From: Magnetococcales bacterium
GTDB taxonomy: Bacteria > Pseudomonadota > Magnetococcia > Magnetococcales > Magnetaquicoccaceae
Assembly (NCBI GenBank): GCA_015228895.1
Contig: JADGCR010000046.1
Span: 1 to 12,646, forward strand
Direction: 5' to 3'
DNA: 12,646 bases
The notes beneath the pieces are model-generated. The model was not told the DNA's origin and did not search any database. It saw only the letters and a program-made list of their open reading frames with translations. A program made the position numbers and the translations under genes. Each line of letters starts with the position of its first letter. The first letter of the stretch is position 1. Positions 5,629-12,646 of the stretch are shown piece after piece.

Positions 5629-8600
5629 CTACAGGGTCACGCCAGCCTTGGCGGCCGCCTCCCTGAGCAACCGCAGGCCGGTTTCATACTCGAACTGGCG
5701 CACCGCCCCCGCCATGGGATGATACAGGGGACCAAAGGCAGCCTGCAACCGTTCCATCTGCTCGTCGAGAATCTCCACGGCTTCCGGATCGTCCTCGGCC
5801 AGCAGACCGGCCAGCCGGAGACAAAGGGTCTGCAATCGCCCGGAATCCGGCGCGGGCCCGGAGTCCGGCGCGGGCCCGGAGTCCGCCACCACACCCCCCT
5901 TTTCCTCCTCTTCCTCTTCCCGCAGAAGCGCCAGTTGGGTCTCCAGAGAGGCGACCAGCGCCGCCACGCCGCTCGCCACCTGCACCAGGTGGTCCATGAT
6001 CTCGACAAACGGGCGTTTTTCCCCAATGGCCTGTTCCAGATTGCCCGCCTCCCCCTGCAACGCCTCGGCCCCGATGTTGCCCGCCACCCCTTTCAGGGTG
6101 TGGGCCAGACGCTCGGCGGTCGTCCAGTCCCTGGCCTGCAAGGCCACCTTGATCTGCTCCGCGACCCGCTTTTGACCCGCGACGAATTTTTTCAGCATGG
6201 TGACGTACAAGGTCCGCTTGCCCAGCACCCGCTTCAACCCCAACCCGGTGTCGAGGCCCGGGATCGCCGGGAAAAGGCGCGCCCCCTCGACCTCCATCCG
6301 GACCGGGGCCTCCGGGGGAGGGGCCGGAGCCTCCAGGGGTGGTTTGATCCAATGAACCAACCGCTCCCACAGCGCATCCGGGTCGATGGGTTTGGCCAGA
6401 TGATCGTTCATGCCCGCGGCCAGACACCGATCCCGGTCCGCCCGCATGGCGTTGGCGGTCATGGCCACGATGGGCAGCGTCGCGCCCCGGGGCAGTTTGC
6501 GGATTTCCATGGTCGCGGTCACCCCGTCCATCACCGGCATCTGCATGTCCATCAACACCAGGTCGAAGGAACGCTCCTGGACCATGTGCACCGCCCTGGC
6601 GCCATTTTCCGCCAGCTCCACCAGGAATCCCGCATCCTTGAGCAACTCCATGCCCACCTCCTGGTTGAGATCATTGTCCTCGACCAACAGAATCCGCGCC
6701 CCCCTGAGACGGGTCAGCCCGTCCGAGAGCAAGGCGGGGGCGTCGCTGACCTGCCGGGACTCCTGGAGCGGGGCGTTGCTCAGAACCCGCATGGCGGTAT
6801 CGAACAGAATCGACTGGCTGACCGGCTTGATCAGCACATCCTCGATCCCCACCGAGGTCGCCAGTTTGATCCCCTCTTCCCGTCCGTGGCTGGTGATCAT
6901 CACCAGATGGGGGGGAGCGGGGAGTCGCAGGGCGCGGATCTGGCGTGCGGTCTCGATGCCATCCATGCCGGGCATCTGCCAATCCAGAAAGACGATCTCG
7001 TAGGGCTGTCCCCCAATCGACCGTTTCAACTCGGCCAGGGCCTGTTGACCCGAATTCACCGCACCGGTGAAAAAGGACATGCCCGCCAACATGTCCTGGA
7101 TCACTTCCAGGGCCTGCTGGTTGTCATCCACCACCAGCACCCGGCGTCCCCGCAAGTCCGGTTCCGGCAGCAGGACGCGATCCTGCGCCGCGCCCCGTCT
7201 CAGCAGCGCGGTGAACCAGAAGGTGGACCCTGTCCCCGGAGTGCTCTCCACCCCCACCTCGCCTCCCATCCGTTCCGCCAGTTTCCTGGTGATGGCCAGC
7301 CCCAGACCGGTGCCCCCGTATTTGCGCGTGATGGAGCTGTCGGCCTGCTGGAAACTTCGAAACAGCTTGCGACACTGCTCCTCGCTCATGCCGATGCCCG
7401 TATCCTTGACCGCGCAGTGGAGCAGCACCTCCTGGTCCCGCTGCTCCTTCACCCGGATCAGGATGTGGATCTCCCCCTGTTCGGTGAACTTGACCGCGTT
7501 GTAGGCGTAGTTGATGAGGATCTGCCCCAGGCGCAACGGGTCTCCCACCAGAAAGTTGGGCACCTCCCGGTCCACGACGAACACCAGTTCCAGCCCTTTG
7601 GCGCCGGCCTTTTCGGCGATCAGGTCGCTCAGGTTGTCCAGCACCTTTTCCAGTTCGAATTCCGTCTGTTCCATGGACAATTCGCCGGCCTCGATTTTGG
7701 AAAAATCGAGAATGTCGTTGATGATGCCCAACAGATGCAGACTGGAACCTTGAATCTTTTTCAGATACCCCTGCTGACGGGTGGTCAATTCGGTTTTGAA
7801 CATCAGATGCGCCATGCCGATGATGGCGTTCATCGGGGTGCGGATTTCGTGGCTCATGTTGGCCAGAAAATCGCTTTTGGCCTGATTGGCCGCCTCGGCC
7901 TCCTGTTTGGAGGCGTGGAGTTGCTGTTCGAAGCTCTTGTGTTCCGTCATGTCGTGCAGCAGGATGACACACCCTTCCAGGGTTTGCGGCTCCCCGCGGA
8001 TCGGGGTGATGTTGGCCTGGAACCAGTAGGGCTCCTCCTCCGGGGATTCGGGGGATTGCCGATACGCCAGGAGGGTGCCGTGCCAGGCCGTCCCCTTTTG
8101 CAAGGCCGCTCCCATGGCTTCCAGGCAGGCCGGCGCGGAAAAGGGTCCCTGGCACTCCTGGTAATGGCGTTTGATCACCTGTTCCACGGGGAGTCCGGTC
8201 AGGGTCGTGAAGGAGGGGTTGACGAATTCGACCACGCCTTGGGCGTCGGTGATGAGTATGGCGTCCTCGGTGGCCTGGACCGCCTCCGTCATCCGTTGCC
8301 GCTGCCGCATCTCCTGCCGGTTCTGGAACAGCAGGTAGCTGAACAGTCCCAGCAGGACCATGGCCGCCAGGTAGAGCAGATAGCGGATGCGCAGGGCCGC
8401 GTTCCGCTCCTTTGCGTCATTTTTTTCATAATGGGTCGCCGCCCAGTGGAGTATCTCATCCGTGACGCTCCGCAGGGAGCGACCGTGGATGCGGGTCAAC
8501 AGGGTTTGCGCCTCCCCGTCGGCTTTCAGCAGCGCGCGGGCGTGGCTGATCAGGGGGTCGATTTCCCGGACGATCTCCAGTTCTTCCGCTTTTTTGTGGA

Positions 8601-9285
8601 TCCTGGCCCATGTTTCCTCCAGGCCGTCCTCATCCAGGTGGAGGGCTTCCGTCTCCTCCGCGGGGAGTGGAATGACCCGGCGGTCGAGGGTGGCGAGGGT
8701 GGTGCTGGTTTGCAGACGCATGCCGGCAGGCGGCGCCTCCTCCGGTCCGGCCGTCCGCTCCGGGTGCAAGGTCCGTTTGGGTTTGGGAGCGCCGATCAAC
8801 TCCCGGGCCAGTTGTTCCAGTTGACGTTTGAAAGCGGGATCGGGATGCCGCAGGCCGGCGAGGAGCGCCTCGTGGGCGCTGGAGAAGAGGGTGCGGGCCC
8901 TGTTGAGATTCTCCCGCATCAGCAGGAATTGCCGCACCTCCTCCATGCGGCTGCCCAGCAGGCCGTCCAGCTTGCCGAGCATGGCGCAGAGACCGTTTTG
9001 CAAAAAGGTCTGGGTTTGACAATCCGCCGTCATCGTGGCGAGCCGTTGTTGCATGGCCTGCAATCGGCTTTCGGGCCTGGCGGTGCCCTGTCCCCCCCCG
9101 CCACCGTGTCGCAGCAGGGTCAGCTCCAGGGCGAGATCGGCCTCCAGGAGGGCGAATTGCGCCATGTGGTTGACAAAGCGGTCATAAGGAGTACGATCCA
9201 CGTTGGACATGTTGAGCAGCATGGACATGACGCCGGCAAACATCAAAATGATGAAAAATTGCGATAAACCGAAGGTTTTCAACAT
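5629..9285 (-). CDS. Membrane-bound hybrid histidine kinase (PAS, HisKA, HATPase, REC, REC, Hpt)
   Basis: With the start at ATG 9285 the protein has 1218 residues. The reading frame is open further upstream, but this ATG has an AGAGG site eight bases away and begins a membrane segment at once. Order: TM1 (about 8-26); a mostly helical periplasmic sensor (about 30-298); TM2 (299-320); PAS (about 332-448); HisKA with His479 in SHEIRTP; HATPase with Asn596, DTGIGM (628-633) and GGTGLGL (657-663); REC1 (Asp768, Lys820); REC2 (Asp913, Lys965); and Hpt (His1062 in AHTLKG). All phosphorelay residues are present, so a working multi-step relay is expected. A Glu-rich stretch and a GPAPDS repeat (1131-1149) separate Hpt from a 68-residue helical tail. 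The HD-GYP regulator 28 bp downstream is the likely target. The ligand is unknown. Confidence 0.93.
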   Translation of the reverse strand: MLKTFGLSQFFIILMFAGVMSMLLNMSNVDRTPYDRFVNHMAQFALLEADLALELTLLRHGGGGGQGTARPESRLQAMQQRLATMTADCQTQTFLQNGLCAMLGKLDGLLGSRMEEVRQFLLMRENLNRARTLFSSAHEALLAGLRHPDPAFKRQLEQLARELIGAPKPKRTLHPERTAGPEEAPPAGMRLQTSTTLATLDRRVIPLPAEETEALHLDEDGLEETWARIHKKAEELEIVREIDPLISHARALLKADGEAQTLLTRIHGRSLRSVTDEILHWAATHYEKNDAKERNAALRIRYLLYLAAMVLLGLFSYLLFQNRQEMRQRQRMTEAVQATEDAILITDAQGVVEFVNPSFTTLTGLPVEQVIKRHYQECQGPFSAPACLEAMGAALQKGTAWHGTLLAYRQSPESPEEEPYWFQANITPIRGEPQTLEGCVILLHDMTEHKSFEQQLHASKQEAEAANQAKSDFLANMSHEIRTPMNAIIGMAHLMFKTELTTRQQGYLKKIQGSSLHLLGIINDILDFSKIEAGELSMEQTEFELEKVLDNLSDLIAEKAGAKGLELVFVVDREVPNFLVGDPLRLGQILINYAYNAVKFTEQGEIHILIRVKEQRDQEVLLHCAVKDTGIGMSEEQCRKLFRSFQQADSSITRKYGGTGLGLAITRKLAERMGGEVGVESTPGTGSTFWFTALLRRGAAQDRVLLPEPDLRGRRVLVVDDNQQALEVIQDMLAGMSFFTGAVNSGQQALAELKRSIGGQPYEIVFLDWQMPGMDGIETARQIRALRLPAPPHLVMITSHGREEGIKLATSVGIEDVLIKPVSQSILFDTAMRVLSNAPLQESRQVSDAPALLSDGLTRLRGARILLVEDNDLNQEVGMELLKDAGFLVELAENGARAVHMVQERSFDLVLMDMQMPVMDGVTATMEIRKLPRGATLPIVAMTANAMRADRDRCLAAGMNDHLAKPIDPDALWERLVHWIKPPLEAPAPPPEAPVRMEVEGARLFPAIPGLDTGLGLKRVLGKRTLYVTMLKKFVAGQKRVAEQIKVALQARDWTTAERLAHTLKGVAGNIGAEALQGEAGNLEQAIGEKRPFVEIMDHLVQVASGVAALVASLETQLALLREEEEEEKGGVVADSGPAPDSGPAPDSGRLQTLCLRLAGLLAEDDPEAVEILDEQMERLQAAFGPLYHPMAGAVRQFEYETGLRLLREAAAKAGVTL
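5840..5885. repeat. 18-bp tandem repeat (about 2.5 copies) in the kinase gene
   Basis: The units at 5840-5857 and 5858-5875 differ at one base, and a partial third copy runs from 5876 to 5885. In the kinase frame the repeat encodes GPAPDS units in the linker between the Hpt domain and the C-terminal tail. The number of copies may vary between strains without breaking the frame, because the unit is a multiple of three. Confidence 0.85.
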
Positions 9286-9491
9286 TCCGGGAGCCTCTTG
9301 TCCGCTGTGTGGCTGTTTTCGCCATTTTGTCCCATAAGCCTCCGGTACGCAAGCGGCACCAACCGGAAATCCCTGGGAGAGCGGGGAGGGATTTGATGGC
9401 GCGCCGATCGGGAAAAAGGGGGCGTTCGTGTCGCGTCTTTTGTGTCGCAAAGTGTGGGATCATTCAAGAAACACCCCTGTCGGGAGTTGAC
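9286..9491. promoter_or_regulatory. Divergent intergenic region between the kinase and the PmtA-like gene
   Basis: This 206-bp gap must hold promoters for both flanking transcription units. I see no convincing -35/-10 pair in either direction. A direct repeat GTGTCGC occurs at 9428-9434 and 9442-9448, spaced 14 bp start to start, and could be a regulator site, but it is short. Open frames extend into the gap from both genes; they are less likely coding than the starts chosen, because the well-placed ribosome sites lie at the gap's edges. Confidence 0.4.
9483..9486 (+). promoter_or_regulatory. Ribosome binding site deciding the PmtA-like start
   Basis: GGAG lies five bases before ATG 9492. 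It supports this start over upstream in-frame starts at 9309 and 9396, which lack comparable sites and would add a non-conserved, Arg-rich extension. Confidence 0.5.
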
Positions 9492-10103
9492 ATGGCAAAG
9501 AACGGCAAAGAGCGGACCGAGAGCAGGAAGGGGTTGCATCGGCAACTGTTGGAGAGTTCCTCCCGACGGTTGCGGCGCATGTGGCAGCGCGCGTGCACCA
9601 TCGGGGCCATCGCCGACAGTTCCCGGCATCTGGCGCGTTGCATGGTGGGTCAGGTGGATTTTTCCGTGCCGGGTTTGATCGTGGAACTGGGTCCGGGTCA
9701 CGGTGCGGTCACCCAGTGTCTGCGCAAGGAGACCCATGATCAGAAGCGGCTGTTGTTGCTGGAGCTGTTGGGGGATTTCATTCCCAGGCTGAAGCGGTGT
9801 TTTCCCGGTGTGCGTGTCGTGCACGACAGCGCCGAGCGGTTGCCCCATTATGTGCGGGGCCGCGCCGTGGCGGCGGTGATTTCCGGGTTGCCGTTGCGTT
9901 CCCTGCCCGCCGGCATGGTGGAGCGGATCGGACGGGCGTTGGGTGTGGTCATGAACGCCCGCACCCGGTACATTCAGTTCACCTACGATCTGCGTCCTTC
10001 GGACACCTCCTATTTCAGCAACATCGGGTTGCGCAAGATCAGCTCCAGGATCGTGTTGCGCAATTTCCCCCCGGCGCGGGTGGACACCTTTGTCAGGAGT
10101 TGA
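9492..10103 (+). CDS. PmtA-like phospholipid N-methyltransferase family protein (AdoMet-dependent)
   Basis: The 203-residue product resembles the bacterial PmtA family, soluble enzymes that methylate phosphatidylethanolamine toward phosphatidylcholine at the inner face of the membrane, which are also related to KsgA-type rRNA dimethylases. A basic amphipathic N-terminus (1-35) could touch the membrane. TIGAIADSSRHLAR (36-49) matches the family's GAVAPSS-type opening. AdoMet motif I is VELGPGHGAVT (64-74). FPGVRVVHDSAERLP follows, then SGLP (131-134) in the catalytic-motif position, IQFTYD (161-166), and the typical ending RNFPPARV. The substrate cannot be read from sequence, so lipid methylation is inferred from family resemblance. 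No gene for PE synthesis is in the window. The gene stands alone between a divergent kinase and convergent metH. Confidence 0.78.
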   Translation: MAKNGKERTESRKGLHRQLLESSSRRLRRMWQRACTIGAIADSSRHLARCMVGQVDFSVPGLIVELGPGHGAVTQCLRKETHDQKRLLLLELLGDFIPRLKRCFPGVRVVHDSAERLPHYVRGRAVAAVISGLPLRSLPAGMVERIGRALGVVMNARTRYIQFTYDLRPSDTSYFSNIGLRKISSRIVLRNFPPARVDTFVRS

Positions 10104-10163
10104 CGGGGTTGGTCGCTGGCGCGCACACGCAAGGATGGACGACACAAACCCGAACCACGGCAG

Positions 10164-10193
10164 CCGGTTTGATATGGGATCAGGAGGAACCGG
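10164..10193. terminator. Possible bidirectional hairpin between the PmtA-like gene and metH
   Basis: CCGGTT (10164-10169) pairs with AACCGG (10188-10193), and inside it TGAT (10170-10173) can pair with ATCA (10178-10181), leaving a GGAGG-side bulge. It lies exactly between two convergent genes, next to the metH stop. There is no T run on either strand, so intrinsic termination is uncertain. Confidence 0.3.
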
Positions 10194-12646
10194 TCATTGG
10201 TTTGGGGTGTAACCCAGATAGGCGGCCAGGCGGGATTCCACCTCGGCAACAGGTCTCCCCACCCTCCGCGCGTAATCGGCCACCTGATCCCTCCCCAGAC
10301 TGTCCGTGCGAAAATAACTGGCTTGGGCGTGCGCCAGATAAAATCCGCTCACCGATGGACCGGGATGCATGGCGCAACTCTCCGTCAGACGAATCCCGGT
10401 GTGCTTCTCGACTTCCAGCAAGTCAAACAGTACCCGCTTCTGCTCGTGATCCGGACACGAGGGATAACCGGGAGCGGGGCGGATGCCACGGTATTTTTCC
10501 CGGATCAACTCCTCGTTGCTCAATGACTCATCAGGAGCATACCCCCAATACTCCTTCCGCACCCGCCAATGCAACCACTCGGCGAACGCCTCGGCCAAAC
10601 GATCCGCCAACGCCTGCACCATGATCGCCTCGTAATCATCACCGGCGGCTTCCAGCCGCCGTACCTCCTCATCCAGACCCAGTCCGGCCGTCACGGCGAA
10701 ACATCCCATCGCATCGACGCCATGCCCCTTGGGCGCGATGAAATCGGACAGACAATGATGACATTGACCCTCCGGTCGTTCCCCCTGCTGCCGCAACATG
10801 TGCAAAACGGCTGCCGTGCGACCCTCCCGATAAATCTCGATGTCGTCCGTCTCCAACGCGTTGGCCGCGAAGAGACCAAAAACACCACTGGCCCGCAAGA
10901 TTCCGCCACGCAAGATCCGCTCCAGGCTTCGCTGCGCGTCCTCAAACAGACGGGTCGCCTCCCCGCCAAACTTCTCATGCCCCAGAATGCCGGGAAAACG
11001 ACCAGACAAATCCCATGCCTGAAAAAAGGGTGTCCAGTCGATGAAAGGCACCAACGCCTCCAAGGAGGGCTCCCCGATCACCCGCACCCCGTAAAAAGAG
11101 GGGGCTGTCAATTCCCACGCACCCGCAAAACGCCGCGCACGCGCCACCTCCAAAGGGACCGGAGCATGGGCGAACTTGCGCGTCTGATACTGCTCCCGCA
11201 GCCGCTCCTGCCGGCTCCTGACCTCGGCCACATAAACCGGCTTTTTGATCGCATGCATCAATTGTCCGGCCACCGTGGCCGCCTGGGAGGCGTCCCGCGC
11301 CTGAATCACCGGGCCCGAGTAACAGGGCGCGATCTTCACCGCCGTATGCACCGGCGACGTGGTCGCTCCTCCCACCAACAGCGGAAGCCGCATGCCCCGG
11401 CGTTCCATTTCGGTGGCAATCAGCACCATCTGCTCCAGGGAGGGGGTGATCAGACCGGAAAGACCGATCATGTCCACCCGATGCGCCACCGCCTGCTCCA
11501 GAATCTCCTCGCCGGGCACCATCACCCCCGCGTCCACGACCACAAAACCGTTGCACTGCAACACCACCTTCACGATGTTCTTGCCAATGTCATGCACATC
11601 CCCCTTGACCGTGGCCAGCAGAATCCTGCCCTTCGCGCTGGAGGCCACCCCACCCTGGGCCGCCTCGATGAACGGAGTCAAACAGGCCACCGCCCGTTTC
11701 ATCACCCGGGCGCTCTTCACCACCTGGGGCAAAAACATCTTCCCGACGCCAAACAGCTCACCCACCTGATTCATCCCCGCCATCAATGGACCCTCCACCA
11801 CCCGCAAGGGATGATCCACCAACCGCCGGGCCTCCTCCACATCCGCCTCGATGTAGGTGTCCACACCCTTGACCATGGCGTGCAACAGACGCTCCTCCAC
11901 CGGCAGACTCCGCCAGGCCAGCCCCTTGTCGCCGCTCTGCACCCCGCTCTCCCGGTCCTTCGACACCTGGGCCAGTTCCAACAGACGCTCCGCCCCATCC
12001 TCCCGCCGGGCCAGCAACAGATCCTCCACCCGCTCCCGCAACTCCGGGGGGATCTCCACGTAAGGGGCCAACTGACCCGCGTTGACGATCCCCATGTCCA
12101 GACCGGCGGCAATGGCGTGATACAGAAAAACCGCGTGCATCGCCTCGCGCACCACATTGTTGCCCCGGAAGGAGAACGACACATTGCTGATCCCCCCACT
12201 GGTCAGGGTTCCGGGCAGCAATCCCTTGATCCGGCGCACCGCCTCGATGTAGTCCACCGCGTAACGGTCGTGGGCCGGGATGCCGGTGCCCACCGCGAAA
12301 ACGTTGAGATCGAATACGATCTCCCACGGCAGGAAGCCCGCCTCCCTGGTCAACAGGTCATGGGCCCGCCGACAGATGGCGACGCGACGCTCCAGGGTGT
12401 CCGCCTGACCCGCCTCGTCGAAGGCCATCACCAACACCGCCGCGCCATACCGTCGGGTCAGACGGGCATGCTCCAGAAAGACCGCCTCCCCCTCCTTGAG
12501 GCTCAACGAGTTGACGATTCCCCGGCCTTGCAGACAGTGCAGACCGGCTTCGATGGCTTCCCAGCGCGACGAATCGATCATCACCGGCACGCGGCTGATC
12601 TCCGGTTCCGCAGCCAGACGGTGGAGAAAACGGGTCATGGCGGATG
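10194..12646 (-). CDS. metH: Cobalamin-dependent methionine synthase, C-terminal two thirds (5' end outside window)
   Basis: MetH moves a methyl group from methyltetrahydrofolate to homocysteine through cobalamin. The window shows about 816 residues; the frame continues past the right edge, so the homocysteine domain and the start of the folate domain are missing. Numbering from the first Met in the window: the folate domain has [14 protein letters not shown] (17-30) and NSLSLKEGE (43-51); the four-helix cobalamin cap covers about 215-330; the B12 domain has DVHDIGKN (347-354), whose His349 is the lower axial ligand, plus SGLITPS and GGATTS. The activation domain from about 490 carries [12 protein letters not shown] (720-731), the AdoMet-binding signature, and runs to the natural end at TPNQ. 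Its presence means reductive reactivation by AdoMet, as in E. coli. All visible key residues are intact. Any cobalamin or SAM riboswitch would lie beyond the right edge. Confidence 0.97.
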   Translation of the reverse strand, partial: SAMTRFLHRLAAEPEISRVPVMIDSSRWEAIEAGLHCLQGRGIVNSLSLKEGEAVFLEHARLTRRYGAAVLVMAFDEAGQADTLERRVAICRRAHDLLTREAGFLPWEIVFDLNVFAVGTGIPAHDRYAVDYIEAVRRIKGLLPGTLTSGGISNVSFSFRGNNVVREAMHAVFLYHAIAAGLDMGIVNAGQLAPYVEIPPELRERVEDLLLARREDGAERLLELAQVSKDRESGVQSGDKGLAWRSLPVEERLLHAMVKGVDTYIEADVEEARRLVDHPLRVVEGPLMAGMNQVGELFGVGKMFLPQVVKSARVMKRAVACLTPFIEAAQGGVASSAKGRILLATVKGDVHDIGKNIVKVVLQCNGFVVVDAGVMVPGEEILEQAVAHRVDMIGLSGLITPSLEQMVLIATEMERRGMRLPLLVGGATTSPVHTAVKIAPCYSGPVIQARDASQAATVAGQLMHAIKKPVYVAEVRSRQERLREQYQTRKFAHAPVPLEVARARRFAGAWELTAPSFYGVRVIGEPSLEALVPFIDWTPFFQAWDLSGRFPGILGHEKFGGEATRLFEDAQRSLERILRGGILRASGVFGLFAANALETDDIEIYREGRTAAVLHMLRQQGERPEGQCHHCLSDFIAPKGHGVDAMGCFAVTAGLGLDEEVRRLEAAGDDYEAIMVQALADRLAEAFAEWLHWRVRKEYWGYAPDESLSNEELIREKYRGIRPAPGYPSCPDHEQKRVLFDLLEVEKHTGIRLTESCAMHPGPSVSGFYLAHAQASYFRTDSLGRDQVADYARRVGRPVAEVESRLAAYLGYTPNQ

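Noticed and set aside
4461..5666. A 401-codon plus-strand open frame over the HD-GYP gene
   Set aside because: Antisense shadow; the minus-strand product has intact receiver and HD-GYP motifs.
5479..9267. A 1262-codon open frame on the + strand covering the entire hybrid kinase gene
   Set aside because: It is exactly codon-aligned with the kinase on the other strand, so its stops could only arise from TTA, CTA or TCA codons, which this GC-rich genome avoids. The translation is rich in His, Gln, Gly and Arg and shows no domain. The kinase has a complete set of conserved motifs.
9286..9450. N-terminal extension of the kinase frame up to 9450
   Set aside because: The added 55 residues are Pro/Arg-rich without motifs and would overlap the divergent promoter region. 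ATG 9285 has a good ribosome site and starts at the membrane segment.
9309..9491. N-terminal extension of the PmtA-like frame from 9309
   Set aside because: No ribosome site, a composition unlike the family, and overlap with the divergent control region. ATG 9492 with GGAG fits better.
11758..12327. Minus-strand frame of 189 codons inside metH
   Set aside because: An out-of-frame Gly/Arg-rich shadow of metH; the metH frame itself is continuous with conserved motifs.

Overview
The window is GC-rich, densely packed chromosomal DNA from a Gram-negative proteobacterium. Supporting this: SspB, a RadA–PurF neighbourhood, a PmtA-type methyltransferase, a two-TM hybrid histidine kinase and a full-architecture MetH. 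The PmtA-like gene and the RadA–PurF order suggest Alphaproteobacteria or a relative. The kinase and HD-GYP style recalls Magnetococcales, but that is only an impression. No mobile element, CRISPR array, rRNA or tRNA was seen.

Layout. Left block, + strand: the C-terminal end of an unidentified proline-rich protein with a small four-cysteine knuckle (2-160), then sspB (179-688), radA (719-2089), an AT-richer gap with a candidate terminator and promoter, purF (start uncertain, ends 3638), and a PilZ-domain protein (3663-4448). Middle block, - strand, convergent with the PilZ gene: an HD-GYP response regulator (4467-5600) and a large hybrid sensor kinase (5629-9285), 28 bp apart and probably one operon. 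A 206-bp divergent intergenic region (9286-9491) separates the kinase from a + strand PmtA-like methyltransferase (9492-10103). That gene converges on metH (- strand, 10194 to beyond the right edge).

How the genes may work together. SspB hands ssrA-tagged and other substrates to ClpXP. RadA acts in recombination. PurF catalyses the first step of purine synthesis. MetH regenerates methionine and so feeds AdoMet, which the PmtA-like enzyme would use. The middle of the window looks like a cyclic-di-GMP signalling cassette: the sensor kinase passes phosphate through REC and Hpt domains to an HD-GYP phosphodiesterase, with a PilZ protein (a typical c-di-GMP receptor) convergently beside it. Each part belongs to a known family; only this particular grouping might be new.

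Most of the window is ordinary. The points that deserve a second look are two 10-nt homopolymers in sspB and radA, two ClpX-binding-like motifs in SspB, the absence of cvpA between radA and purF, the purF start and promoter, the degenerate second PilZ-like domain, and the kinase's unassigned sensor and C-terminal tail.
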